Assembly (NCBI GenBank): GCA_025517465.1 | Contig: JAOPKE010000009.1 | Coordinates: forward strand, 119,348-183,347 | Reading direction: 5' to 3' | DNA from: Halobacteria archaeon HArc-gm2 | Lineage (GTDB): Archaea > Halobacteriota > Halobacteria > Halobacteriales > Haloarculaceae | Length of the DNA stretch: 64,000 nt | Shown here: positions 11,046-19,579 of the stretch, piece by piece | Layout of the letters: each line of letters opens with the position of its first letter | Numbering within the stretch: the stretch's first letter is position 1 | Program-made: the position numbers and the translations under genes | The notes under the pieces: generated by a model | Told to the model about the DNA's origin: nothing | Seen by the model: the letters and a program-made list of their open reading frames with translations, nothing else | The model's database searches: none

Positions 11046-12233
11046 TTACTCGTAGGCCGCGAGGAGCCCCCGGGTCGTCCGCTCGACGTCGCGCGTCGTG
11101 ACGAACTCCGAAGCAGCAATCTTCGCCTCGACGAACGCATCCGGCGTGATCTGGAGGGCGTGGCCCGCGGGGAAGTGACTCGCCGCCGTGAAGTCCTGGA
11201 ACTGCTCGCGGAGGATCTGGGGGTAGTCGCTGATGTCGACGTCCTCGCGTGGCGGGATCGACCCCTTGATCCGGTTCAGCGTCTGCTGGGCCGGCGGCGA
11301 GGCCATGAACTCCAGGAAGGCGCGAGTGTCCTCGCCGAAGTCGGCGTGTTCGGCCGCGACCAGCGCGTCAGTCGAGAGCATGAACACGCCCTCGGTGCCC
11401 GGGAAGACAGCGTGGTCCCAGTCGACGCCGTAGTCGAAGTCGGCCTGGTCCTCGTAGGAGCCGGCCATCCAGTCGCCCTGGTGGAAGAACACCGATTCGC
11501 GGTCCATGAACCGGCCGTTGGCCTGAACCATGTCGACGAAGGTGGCGTCGTCGCGGGCCAGGTCGGCGTAGGCGTCGAGCAGTTCGACGGCCTGCCGGAG
11601 TTCGCTCTCGTACCGGCGGGTCTGGCCCTGCGTGATGCCCGCGTACGTCTCGGCGCCGAACTCGCCGATGACGATGTTCGCAAAGAGCTGGAGGACGTCG
11701 GATGGGTTCTTCATCGGCTGTTCCATCCCGATCAGGTCACCGTCCTCGCAGGCCGAAAGCACCTCCAGGAACTCACTCGGGCTGTCGACGCGGGCCGGGT
11801 CGACGCCGTACTCCTCGGCGAGGTCGACGTGGTAGAACAGGTTGTTCATCCGGTGGATGTCGATGGGGATGCCGTAGTACGCCCCGTCGAGTTTCGAGCG
11901 TTCGCGCGGCCCCTCGATGAACACGTCTTCCCAGCCGTTCTCTTCCCACAGGTCCGAGATGTCCCGGATCGCGCCGGCCTGCTGGTACGGCGCCAGGTTC
12001 TGGCCCGGCCACTCGACGAACACCGGCGGCGGTTCCTCCCGCAGGATCTGGCTCTTGACCAGCATGCCGTGGTCGTCGATCGTGTTGGCCTGGTCGGCTA
12101 CCTCCACGCCCGGATGTTTCGATCTGAAGTCGGTGAACAGCTCCTCGATCATCCGCTTGCCGCCGCCCTCCTGCCAGAAGTGGGCCATCTCGACGTCGGC
12201 CCTGCCCGACGACCCGCGGGTGTGCGAACTCAT
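11046..12233 (-). CDS. ABC sugar-type substrate-binding protein lacking a signal peptide
   Basis: 395 residues with the type-1 extracellular solute-binding fold: AHFWQEGGGKRMIEELF near the start, PPVFVEWPGQNLAPYQQAG, YYGIPIDIHRMNNLFYH, AFLEFMASPPAQQTLNRIKG. Family members bind mono- or oligosaccharides for uptake. Unusually, the protein begins MSSHTRGSSGRADVEMAHF: no Tat/Sec signal and no lipobox Cys. An in-frame TAA 27 bases upstream rules out a longer N-terminus (a GTG 15 bases upstream adds only five residues). No permease or ATPase genes adjoin. It may be a cytoplasmic sugar sensor, or a gene that lost its export signal. Confidence 0.85.
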   Translation of the reverse strand: MSSHTRGSSGRADVEMAHFWQEGGGKRMIEELFTDFRSKHPGVEVADQANTIDDHGMLVKSQILREEPPPVFVEWPGQNLAPYQQAGAIRDISDLWEENGWEDVFIEGPRERSKLDGAYYGIPIDIHRMNNLFYHVDLAEEYGVDPARVDSPSEFLEVLSACEDGDLIGMEQPMKNPSDVLQLFANIVIGEFGAETYAGITQGQTRRYESELRQAVELLDAYADLARDDATFVDMVQANGRFMDRESVFFHQGDWMAGSYEDQADFDYGVDWDHAVFPGTEGVFMLSTDALVAAEHADFGEDTRAFLEFMASPPAQQTLNRIKGSIPPREDVDISDYPQILREQFQDFTAASHFPAGHALQITPDAFVEAKIAASEFVTTRDVERTTRGLLAAYE

Positions 12234-12256
12234 TTGCGAAAGGATCACCGTTCTGG

Positions 12257-12264
12257 GTTATAAC
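12257..12264 (-). promoter_or_regulatory. TATA box of the substrate-binding protein gene
   Basis: GTTATAAC is centred 27 bases upstream of the ATG at 12233, the spacing expected for a leaderless haloarchaeal transcript. It supports 12233 as the true start. Confidence 0.6.
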
Positions 12265-12310
12265 GGTTGGCTGGCGCTTATCAGTCGAGATAATGGGAAT
12301 CCGGTCGACA

Positions 12311-12595
12311 CCAGCCTGCTCGCGGGTCGCTACGCTCCCCGCTCGCAATCAAGGTGGTTCTCGCTCGCTGCGCTCAGAACCGTCCTACTGCTCACGGCTC
12401 GCTTCGCTCACCGTTCGCAATCAAGGTGGCCCTCACTTCGCTCGGCGCCAGCCTACTGCTCGCGTGTCGCTCCCTGCGGTCGCTCCCGCTCGCAATCAAG
12501 GTGGTTCCTCCCTGCGGTCGGAACCACCCTACTGCTCACGGCTCGCGTTGCTCGCCGTTCGCAATTTAGGTGGCCCTCACTTCGTTCGGGCCACC
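12311..12595. repeat. Array of paired hairpins, about 70-bp period
   Basis: Four anchors CGCAATCAAGGTGG or close variants begin at 12344, 12416, 12491 and 12560 (spacing 72, 75, 69). Between anchors there are two stem-loops per unit, for example GGTGGTTCC ... GGAACCACC around TCCCTGCGGTC, then CTACTGCT, then CACGGC ... GCCGTTCG around TCGCGTTGCTC. Stem sequences differ between units but stay paired. A related array lies at 45421-45570. This fills the gap between the ahcY stop and the promoter of the substrate-binding protein. Confidence 0.8.
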
Positions 12596-13873
12596 CTATG
12601 TCCCATGCTGCCACGAATCCATATACTCGGCCTGTGCCTCCGACAACTCGTCGAACTCCACGCCCTCCGCAGCCAGCTTGATCTCCGCGACTTCCTTGTC
12701 CAGCCGGTCCGGAACGTCGTGAACACCGGGACCGTACTCGTCCCCGTTCTCCACCAGCTCACGAACACAGACCGCCTGCACGCCGAAGGACTGGTCCATC
12801 ACTTCGACCGGATGGCCAAGCGCGATGGGGGTCGCCAGATTCACCAGCCGGCCCTCGGCGAGCACGTTCAGCCTTCGGCCGTCCGCCATCTCGTAGGCCT
12901 GCACGCCGTCGCGGGCCTCGTACGTGTCGACGGCCAGATCCGAGAGCGCGTCGAGGTCGACTTCGACGTCGAAGTGGCCGGCGTTGGCCAGCAGGACGCC
13001 GTCCTGCATCTTCTCGAAGTGCTCCTTCACGACGACGTCGCGGTTGCCCGTCGTGGTGAGGAAGACGTCGCCGATCTCGGCCGCGTCTTCCATCGGCATG
13101 ACGTCGTAGCCCTCCATGTGCGCCTCCAGCGCGCGGCGGGGTTCGACCTCCGTCACGACGACGTCGGCGTTCTGGCCGCTGGCCTTCTTGGCGACGCCCT
13201 TGCCGCAGTAGCCGTAGCCGGCGACGACGACGGTCTTGCCGGCCCACGAGAGGTTCGTCGTCATGGCGATTGAGGCCAGCGAGGACTCGCCCGTGCCGTG
13301 GACGTTGTCGAACAGGCGCTTCATCGGCGTGTCGTTGACGGCGAAGACGGGGTACTGCAGCTCGCCGTCCTCGTCCATCGCGCGCAGGCGGTGGACGCCC
13401 GTGGTGGTCTCCTCGGCGCCGCCGACGATGGTGTCGATGAGTTCGGGGTAGTCCTCGTGGATGGCCGCGACGAGGTCCATCCCGTCGTCGACGGTGATTG
13501 TCGGATCGTGGGCGATGGTCGCCTCGATGGCCGAATAGTACTCCTCGTCGTCGACGCCGCGCTTGGCGTAGCAGGTGACGCCGTCGACCGAATCCAGCGC
13601 CGCGCTCACGTCGTCGTGGGTCGAGAGCGGGTTACAGCCGGTCATCGCCACCTCGGCGCCGCCGGCCGCCAGGACCTCCGCGAGCACGGCCGTCTTGGCC
13701 TCGACGTGCATCGCCATCGCGATGCGCTCGCCGGCGAAGGGCTGGTTCTCCTCGAACTCCTCGCGGAGGGCGGCCATGATCGGCATGTGCTGGCGCGCCC
13801 AGTCCATCTTCCGCTGACCCGACTCGCGGGCCGATTCGGGGTCGTCCAGTTGCTCCGTAATGGGTGCAGTCAT
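12596..13873 (-). CDS. ahcY: Adenosylhomocysteinase
   Basis: 425 residues. Hydrolyses S-adenosylhomocysteine to adenosine and homocysteine, removing the inhibitor of SAM methyltransferases; cytoplasmic, NAD-dependent. Seen: MHVEAKTAVLAEVL, the NAD-binding loop GYGYCGKGVAKKA (about 216), NDTPMKRLFDNVHGTGESS with family-typical residues, NAGHFDVEVD and the C-terminal YMDSW. It is slightly shorter than bacterial enzymes, as is usual for archaea. Monocistronic by context; the stop codon abuts the hairpin array, which could act as its 3' end. Confidence 0.97.
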   Translation of the reverse strand: MTAPITEQLDDPESARESGQRKMDWARQHMPIMAALREEFEENQPFAGERIAMAMHVEAKTAVLAEVLAAGGAEVAMTGCNPLSTHDDVSAALDSVDGVTCYAKRGVDDEEYYSAIEATIAHDPTITVDDGMDLVAAIHEDYPELIDTIVGGAEETTTGVHRLRAMDEDGELQYPVFAVNDTPMKRLFDNVHGTGESSLASIAMTTNLSWAGKTVVVAGYGYCGKGVAKKASGQNADVVVTEVEPRRALEAHMEGYDVMPMEDAAEIGDVFLTTTGNRDVVVKEHFEKMQDGVLLANAGHFDVEVDLDALSDLAVDTYEARDGVQAYEMADGRRLNVLAEGRLVNLATPIALGHPVEVMDQSFGVQAVCVRELVENGDEYGPGVHDVPDRLDKEVAEIKLAAEGVEFDELSEAQAEYMDSWQHGT

Positions 13874-13975
13874 GGCCGAAACAAGGGGGAGACCGCTGAA
13901 AACGCTACCGCTACGGGAGCGCGAACGGATCTCGCCGCGTCCGTCGTCCAGCGGCCGTGCGACAATCCCGACGGC

Positions 13976-14512
13976 TCAACACCAGTCCGGAATCCCGTCG
14001 CCGTCACTGTCCGAAGGCGACCCCGGAGGGAGGGCCGGCGCCGCCGGCGCGGTCCACTCGTTGACGACGAGGTCGTTGCCCTCGTCGTCCTGCAGGATCA
14101 CCCAGTACGTCTGTCCCTCCTCACAGATGGGGTCGAGGGCGGCGTCGCTATCGAAGCCGTCGATGTGGACGTACTCGCCGGCGCGGACCTCCGGTCCGCC
14201 CGTCCAGACGTCCGCCCAGATGACAGTGTTGCCGGACTCGTCCTTGATGACGATGTTGTCCCCGTCGACGGACCGGCCGACCTGGTGGGTGATGGTGACG
14301 TACGGGCGGTCGTCCGTGTTCCCCTCACCGCTCGGCGTGTACGACCGGTCGAATCCACTGTTGGGGACCGGTTCCCGCAACTCGCCCTCGAAGCCCATCG
14401 CGAGTGACGCCACGACCGCGGCCAGGACGACGACGATACTCACCAGCAGGACGACGCCGATCACCGGCGATACGCCGCGACTCCCAGACGTCCGCGCACC
14501 CGTCCACCCCAT
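13976..14512 (-). CDS. Type IV pilin-like protein, archaeal class III signal
   Basis: 178 residues. The N-terminus MGWTGARTSGSRGVSPVIG is a prepilin signal: cleavage expected before VSPVIG, followed by a helix VVLLVSIVVVLAAVVASLAM. The body is a beta-rich domain with little similarity to named pilins. The C-terminus DSDGDGIPDWC resembles a calcium-binding thrombospondin type-3 motif and ends in Cys. GGTGAT seven bases upstream of this ATG matches the 16S anti-SD; ATGs at 14521 and 14548 are alternatives. Likely a minor pilin or adhesin assembled at the membrane. Confidence 0.85.
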   Translation of the reverse strand: MGWTGARTSGSRGVSPVIGVVLLVSIVVVLAAVVASLAMGFEGELREPVPNSGFDRSYTPSGEGNTDDRPYVTITHQVGRSVDGDNIVIKDESGNTVIWADVWTGGPEVRAGEYVHIDGFDSDAALDPICEEGQTYWVILQDDEGNDLVVNEWTAPAAPALPPGSPSDSDGDGIPDWC

Positions 14513-14698
14513 GCGTCTCATCACCGGTATCAGCGTCGCGACCAGCATAAGCCCCGACGAGAATTTTCACGTCGTGACGACGCCGTCGCTCGCCACGTCC
14601 GATCGGAAGAACCGACCCGGCAGTGGAGGTGGTCAGGAACTGCTGGCGCGACCGTGACGGCGCGCCGTCTGGAAAAGAATCTCGCGTCGATTGCGCGT

Positions 14699-15460
14699 CT
14701 ATTCCGCTTCGGTCTCGGTTTCGGTCTCGTCTTCCTCGTTAGCGCCGTCGTCTTCGTCGGCGTCGTCACCGGGGCCGGCGTGGGCTGGCGGGCCGCCGCC
14801 GTTGCCATTACCGCTGGCGCTGTCCTCGTCGTCACCGTCGCCCTTGTCGGGACCACCGGCGTGGGCAGGCGGGCCGTTGCCGCCGTTGGTCTCGTTGGCG
14901 CTCTCGTTCTCGTCGACGGACTCGTTCTCGTCACCGGGGCCGGCGTGGGCCGGCGGACCAGCGTGGTCGGGTGCGTTGCCCGGGTTGTTCGAGGTAACGT
15001 AGTCAGCGACCTGCTGGCCGATGGCCGTCTCGCCGTTGCCCAGTAGCTTCTGGACGAACCGAGAGACCTGCTGTCCGAACGCGGCGTCGGTCCCGTTCGT
15101 GCCCGTCAGGCTGGCCGTCGTCGTCGCCGTCTGGTTGTTCGCGCTCGCGGTGACGTCGACGGTGACGTCCTCCTCCGGCGGCGACAGCAGGAGCGCGCCC
15201 TTCTCGTTGGTCGTGTGCGTGCCCGCCTCGTCGTAGGTGCCGTTGCCGACCACGGCGACGTCGACGGTGGCGTTCTCGACGCCCGTCCCGTTCTGGGTGA
15301 CGGAGATGCTCACGCCCATTTCTTGCGTGACGCTGACGTCCAGGGGTTCGTTCGCCGCTACGTTGCCCGAGTCGCTCGCCGCGGCCGCGGCGACGCCGGG
15401 GCCGACTGCGAGCCCGAGCATGCCGACGGCCGCGACCAGTGCAAACAGTTTCGTGTGCAT
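14699..15460 (-). CDS. Secreted low-complexity protein with GPPAHAGP repeats
   Basis: 253 residues. MHTKLFALVAAVGMLGLAVG is a signal peptide with Ala-rich cleavage region. A beta-rich domain follows (about 30-120, with many N-x-T/S sequons such as NGT, NAT, NQT), then a short helical part (QQVSRFVQKLLGNGETAIG) and a disordered tail containing GPPAHAGPGD, GPPAHAGGPDKG and GPPAHAGPGDD separated by acidic/Asn stretches, ending in a Glu/Thr-rich run. Likely cell-surface or secreted; N-glycosylation is possible. No enzyme motif is seen. Confidence 0.8.
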   Translation of the reverse strand: MHTKLFALVAAVGMLGLAVGPGVAAAAASDSGNVAANEPLDVSVTQEMGVSISVTQNGTGVENATVDVAVVGNGTYDEAGTHTTNEKGALLLSPPEEDVTVDVTASANNQTATTTASLTGTNGTDAAFGQQVSRFVQKLLGNGETAIGQQVADYVTSNNPGNAPDHAGPPAHAGPGDENESVDENESANETNGGNGPPAHAGGPDKGDGDDEDSASGNGNGGGPPAHAGPGDDADEDDGANEEDETETETEAE

Positions 15461-15687
15461 CGTACTCGCTACTGGAGACTGGATGGGGATAAACCGGCAA
15501 TCTCGTTCAGGTGGTTCAGGCCGTTCACCGCCACAGCGATACCACCCCATATGTAGTTACACGGTTCAAAAACGCCACTCAGTGTTTATTTCACTACCCG
15601 AAAGCGTTCTGGTTGACGGGGCTGTAGCGGTTCTCACCCACGATCCGCCCGAAGCGAACGGGCCGAACGCGAGGGGCGCACGTTGAC

Positions 15688-15922
15688 GAACGCCGGCAGA
15701 CTCGCTGCGCTCGTCTCCCGAGCCCGCCCTCTCACAGTTCGGCCGAACGCCATCGGATTCGCGCTGCTCATCCGATGAGCCCTGTCTCACTGCGCTCGAC
15801 AGGACGCCGATAGACTCACTTCGTTCGTCTATCGAGCCCACGCTCACTTTGTTCGCGTGGACGCCGGCAGACTCGCTACGCTCGACTGCTGAGCCCGACC
15901 TCGCTTCGCTCGGTCGGACGCC
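15688..15922 (-). repeat. Array of four exact 57-bp double-hairpin units
   Basis: On the minus strand the spacer GGCGTCC/GGCGTTC starts each unit; on the plus strand the spacers begin at 15688, 15745, 15802, 15859 and 15916, always 57 apart. Each unit is a 4-bp-arm hairpin, GGGCTC, then a 6-7-bp-arm hairpin. Arms change from unit to unit (GACC/GGTC, ACGC/GCGT, TGTC/GACA; GATAGAC/GTCTATC, ATCGGAT/ATCCGAT) with matching changes on the other side, around a loop close to GAGCGNAGYGA. One unpaired exception is GGCC/GGGC. The array lies in a 500-bp gap that otherwise holds only promoters. Confidence 0.9.
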
Positions 15923-15930
15923 AGGGAAGC

Positions 15931-15938
15931 GTATTTGG
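15931..15938 (+). promoter_or_regulatory. TATA box of the alcohol dehydrogenase gene
   Basis: GTATTTGG is centred about 27 bases upstream of the ATG at 15962, fitting a leaderless transcript. It begins eight bases after the last hairpin unit ends. Confidence 0.5.
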
Positions 15939-15961
15939 TCCCAAGGGCCCTCGACACGGGC

Positions 15962-17023
15962 ATGCGCGCAGCAGTGTTTACCGATTACGGCGAACCCCTG
16001 GACGTCCGCGAAGTCGAGGACCCGGAACCCGAACCCGACGGCGCGGTCGTCGCCGTCGAGGCCTGCGGCGTCTGCCGCAGCGACTGGCACGCCTGGCAGG
16101 GCGACTGGGAGTGGCGCGGCCTCGACCCCGTCCCGGGCCACATCCTCGGCCACGAACCCGCCGGCCACGTCGTCGCGGTCGGGTCCGAAGTCGACCACGT
16201 CCGCGAGGGCGACCACGTCGCCATCCCCTTCAGCCTCGGCGACGGGACCTGTCCGCTCTGCCGGAAGGGGCACGCCAACATCTGTGAGAATCGCCAGGCG
16301 CTGGGTCTCCAGCCCGAAGCACCGGGAGCCTTCGCCGAGCAGGTACCCGTCCCCCACGCCGACCACAACCTCGTCCACCTCCCAGACGGCGTCTCGTCGG
16401 TCGACATGGCGGGCCTGGGCTGCCGGTTCATGACCGCGTTCCACGGGCTGGCCCACCGCGCCGACGCAGGCGCCGGCGACTGGCTCGCCGTCCACGGCTG
16501 TGGCGGCGTCGGCCTCTCGGCGATCCACATCGGCGACGCGCTGGGCCTCAACGTCGTCGGCGTCGACCTCGACGACGAGAAACTCGCGCTCGCCGAGGAC
16601 CTGGGCGCCGACGAGACGCTCAACGCCGCCGACGTCGACGACGTCCCCGGTACCGTCCAGGATCTGATCGGCCGCGGCGCCGACGTGTCGATGGACGCGC
16701 TGGGCATCGCCGAGACCTGCCAGAACGCAGTCAACAGCCTGGGACCGATGGGCTCGCACGTCCAGATCGGCCTGACCACGAGCGAGGAACACGGCCAGAT
16801 TCCGCTGCCCACCGACGAGATGGTCACCAGCGAGGTCGACTTCCACGGCGCGCTCGGCATGCCGCCGGCCGACTACGACGAGATATTCCGCATGGTCGCG
16901 ACCGGAAAACTGGATCCGTCGGCGGTCGTCTCGGAGACCATCGGCCTCGAGGACGTCTCGGCGACCCTCGACGCGATGACGAACTTCGACACGGTCGGCA
17001 TCCCGGTCGTCGACTCGTTCTGA
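15962..17023 (+). CDS. Zinc-dependent alcohol dehydrogenase (MDR family)
   Basis: 353 residues. Catalytic zinc ligands are visible in ACGVCRSDWH and GHILGHEPAGHVV; the NAD(P)-binding motif is HGCGGVGLSAIHIG (about 180) followed by acidic VVGVDLDDEK, favouring NAD(H). The structural-zinc lobe reads CPLCRKGHANIC, so only three of the usual four Cys are present; Arg follows where another Cys is often found. Oxidises or reduces an alcohol/aldehyde pair; substrate not assignable. Monocistronic. Confidence 0.9.
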   Translation: MRAAVFTDYGEPLDVREVEDPEPEPDGAVVAVEACGVCRSDWHAWQGDWEWRGLDPVPGHILGHEPAGHVVAVGSEVDHVREGDHVAIPFSLGDGTCPLCRKGHANICENRQALGLQPEAPGAFAEQVPVPHADHNLVHLPDGVSSVDMAGLGCRFMTAFHGLAHRADAGAGDWLAVHGCGGVGLSAIHIGDALGLNVVGVDLDDEKLALAEDLGADETLNAADVDDVPGTVQDLIGRGADVSMDALGIAETCQNAVNSLGPMGSHVQIGLTTSEEHGQIPLPTDEMVTSEVDFHGALGMPPADYDEIFRMVATGKLDPSAVVSETIGLEDVSATLDAMTNFDTVGIPVVDSF

Positions 17024-17194
17024 GCGGGACCGTCTGCCGTACTGGTCTCGCTCGTTACGTCGAGATACTGCCCGGCACCGACTGCAACGCCACTGATAGT
17101 TCGCCGTCGGGACCGGGGCGACGTGATTCCGAATCGGTACATGTGGCGAGCGTCACCCCTAAATCTCCGCGCCTGGTCGTCTCTGGAAACCCCA

Positions 17195-17872
17195 ATGAGT
17201 TTTGTCGTCGAGCTTACTATTCGAGACCCGCCGCTGTTCGCCGGGGTATTCGGTGCGGTCCCGGACACGACGGCGACGATCGAAAGCTACCATCACTTCA
17301 GCGACGGCCCCAACGAACACTACACCTTCTTCTGGTGGGTCGAGGGGAGCGATTTCGCCGAGTTCGAACGACACATCCGGGAGTATCGGTACGTCTGTGA
17401 ACTCCGTGAACTCGCGACGGTCGGCGAGCGGCGACTCTACCGGCTGACCACGAACTCACTGTCGGAGAACGTCATGCTCTCCCCCCACTTCCGTCGACAC
17501 GACGTCTCCATGCTCGACAACGAGGGGTCAGTCGAGGGGTTCTGGCTCCGACTCCGCGTGCCGGACCGGGAAACGCTCAGGACTGTCGTCGGCGAATTGC
17601 GGGCGATGGACACGGATCCCTTCGTCGACCGGATCTACTCCGAGCAGGTGGCCGGACGGGGGACGGAGGACCTCACCGACCGCCAGCGGGAGTGTCTGTC
17701 GCTGGCCTCCGAGCGTGGCTACTTCGAGACGCCGAGCGAGGCGACGCTCGGTGAACTGGCCGGGGACCTCGACGTCACGCCCCAGGCCCTCTCGAAGCAC
17801 ATTCGCGCCGCCGTCCGCAAACTCGTCGAACGGGAGCTGTCTGCCGGACACGATCCCACCCACTCGACTTAA
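17195..17872 (+). CDS. Bacterio-opsin activator-type HTH_10 regulator
   Basis: 225 residues. The N-terminal alpha/beta region (about 1-150) matches the BAT-type input domain; the C-terminal HTH_10 is clear: LTDRQRECLSLASERGYFE, then LGELAGDLDVTPQALSKHI. Start chosen at MSFVVELTI, the usual beginning of this family. Single-component transcription regulator; targets unknown. The next gene is also a regulator, 57 bp downstream. Confidence 0.9.
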   Translation: MSFVVELTIRDPPLFAGVFGAVPDTTATIESYHHFSDGPNEHYTFFWWVEGSDFAEFERHIREYRYVCELRELATVGERRLYRLTTNSLSENVMLSPHFRRHDVSMLDNEGSVEGFWLRLRVPDRETLRTVVGELRAMDTDPFVDRIYSEQVAGRGTEDLTDRQRECLSLASERGYFETPSEATLGELAGDLDVTPQALSKHIRAAVRKLVERELSAGHDPTHST

Positions 17873-17929
17873 AGGGGTTTCTGGATCAGCCAAATACTCT
17901 CCCGCCGTCTCCGGGTATTGTCTAGTGAC

Positions 17930-18265
17930 ATGTACGACGACTGCGTCTCTTCGCGAGCGCTGGATAGACTCTTCGACGCGCTCAAATCCATCGACCGGCG
18001 ACGGCTTCTCCTGCTTCTCAGCGATCACCACCCCGAAGTCGACGCCGCCCCGTCGCTTCCCGAGATCGCCCCAGAGAACGGCGACTACACCAGGTACGTG
18101 ACCGGCATGATCCACAAGCACATCCCGAAGCTCGCCGACTACGGCTACGTCGACTGGAATCCGGCCGAACGAGTCGTCCGACGCGGGCCCCAGTTCGACG
18201 AAGTGGCGCCCGTGCTGGAACTGCTCGTCGACAACCGGGAGCGCCTCCCGGGCAAGTTTCAGTAA
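17930..18265 (+). CDS. Winged-helix regulator-like protein (DUF7344 type)
   Basis: 111 residues. LDRLFDALKSIDRRRLLLLLSD looks like the first helices of an archaeal winged helix, and MIHKHIPKLADYGYVDWN resembles its recognition helix and wing with the usual HxHLPKLxxxGxV pattern. Small haloarchaeal regulators of the DUF7344 kind have this layout. An in-frame TTG at 17918 is a weaker start. Convergent with the amidohydrolase gene, 12 bp away. Confidence 0.8.
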   Translation: MYDDCVSSRALDRLFDALKSIDRRRLLLLLSDHHPEVDAAPSLPEIAPENGDYTRYVTGMIHKHIPKLADYGYVDWNPAERVVRRGPQFDEVAPVLELLVDNRERLPGKFQ

Positions 18266-18277
18266 CGGGGCCCCTGC

Positions 18278-19579
18278 TCACTCCCGCTCGGCGCGGGCCA
18301 CCAGGTCCCGGGCCGCCGTCTCCGCGCGCTCCCGCACCGACGATTCGTCGAACACCTGCACCTCGCGGTCACGCATGAGAACCTCGCCGTCGCAGACCGT
18401 GTGGCGCACGTCGCTCCCCTTCGCCGCGTAGACGAGGTGACTCACCAGGTCGTGGTGGGGCGTGAGGTGCGTGGCGTCGAGGTCCACCACGGCGAGGTCG
18501 GCGTTCGCGCCCGCCCCGATGCGCCCGCCGTCGAAGCCGAGCACCTCGGCCCCGCCGCGGGTCGCGATCTCCAGGACCGTTCCAGCGGCCATCGCGCTGG
18601 CGTCGTCGGCCGCCAGTTTCCCGAGCATCGCCGCGTCGCGCATCTCGTCGAACAGGTCGAGATCGTTGTTCGACGCCGCGCCGTCGGTGCCGAGCGCCAC
18701 CGAGACGCCGGCGTCGACCATCGCCTGGACCGGCGCCATGCCGCTAGCGAGTTTCATGTTCGACGCGGGGTTGTGGACGACGCCGGTGCCGCGCTCGGCG
18801 AGCAGGTCGATCTCCGTCTCGTCGACGTGGACGCCGTGGGCGAGGAAGTCCTCAGGTTCGAGCAGGCCAATGTCGTCGGCGTATTCGAGCGGGCGCTCGC
18901 CGTGCTCCTCCACGATGGGGTCGACCTCTCCCTCCGTCTCGTTTGCGTGGAAGTGGATCGGAACCCCCGCCTCGCGGGCCTCGGGGACGTACTCGCGGTA
19001 GTACTCCTCGCCGGCAGTCGTCAGCGAGTGGGGCATGAACGCCGTCCGGACGCGCCCGTCGGCGTATCCGTCGTATTCATTCGCAAACGCGAGGCCGGAC
19101 TGGAAGTCCTCGTGGGCGTCCTCTTCGTCCTTCCCGACGGAGATGCAGCCCTGGCCGAGCAGGCCACGCATCCCGGCGTCGTCGACAGCCTCGGCGACCT
19201 GCTCCATGAAGAAGTACATGTCCGCCAGCGCGGTGGTGCCCGATTTTATCATCTCGGTCAGTCCGAGCTCCGCGCCGACGCGGACGTCCTCGGCGGTGAG
19301 TTCGCCCTCGACGGGCCAGATGTCCTCCTGGAGCCACGCGTCCAGTGGCTTGTCGTCGGCGTAGCCCCGCAGCAGCGTCATCGAGACGTGCGTGTGGGCG
19401 TTGACCAGCCCCGGGATGACGAGGCCGTCCGCGGCGTCGAGCTCGTCGTCGCCGTCCAGCGTGCCGGGGTCGTCGACGGCGACGATATTCCCAGACTCCT
19501 GGTCGACGAGGACGTCGGCCTCGGTGACCGTGTGGTCCGGCAGCAGGACCTGCCCGCCCGAAACGAGAAGTTCGCTCAT
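18278..19579 (-). CDS. Amidohydrolase, MTA/SAH/5'-deoxyadenosine deaminase type
   Basis: 433 residues. Zinc-binding amidohydrolase: VNAHTHVSMTLLRG, HFHANETEGEVD, AHGVHVDETE and LGTDGAASNNDLDLFDEM hold the expected His, Glu and Asp ligands. The family deaminates 5'-deoxyadenosine, methylthioadenosine or S-adenosylhomocysteine (names dadD/mtaD), or acts on related N-heterocycles; the exact substrate cannot be read off. It fits the presence of adenosylhomocysteinase 4.4 kb away. Its first codons and upstream region are duplicated at 21193-21277. Confidence 0.92.
   Translation of the reverse strand: MSELLVSGGQVLLPDHTVTEADVLVDQESGNIVAVDDPGTLDGDDELDAADGLVIPGLVNAHTHVSMTLLRGYADDKPLDAWLQEDIWPVEGELTAEDVRVGAELGLTEMIKSGTTALADMYFFMEQVAEAVDDAGMRGLLGQGCISVGKDEEDAHEDFQSGLAFANEYDGYADGRVRTAFMPHSLTTAGEEYYREYVPEAREAGVPIHFHANETEGEVDPIVEEHGERPLEYADDIGLLEPEDFLAHGVHVDETEIDLLAERGTGVVHNPASNMKLASGMAPVQAMVDAGVSVALGTDGAASNNDLDLFDEMRDAAMLGKLAADDASAMAAGTVLEIATRGGAEVLGFDGGRIGAGANADLAVVDLDATHLTPHHDLVSHLVYAAKGSDVRHTVCDGEVLMRDREVQVFDESSVRERAETAARDLVARAERE

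Noticed and set aside
10359..12263. 634-codon plus-strand open frame opposite the methyltransferase and sugar-binding genes
   Set aside because: It spans two genes and their gap, lacks a start context, and codes an Arg/Val-rich product with no motif.
15688..15922. CRISPR array
   Set aside because: The repeated units are continuous hairpins with variable stems. There are no identical repeats with unrelated spacers and no cas genes.
15566..15925. GSIDERSESIGV-type peptide repeats read from the 57-bp array
   Set aside because: 57 is a multiple of 3, so a frame stays open and gives a 19-codon repeat. The pattern of matched stem changes explains the sequence better than protein selection, and no start signal serves it.
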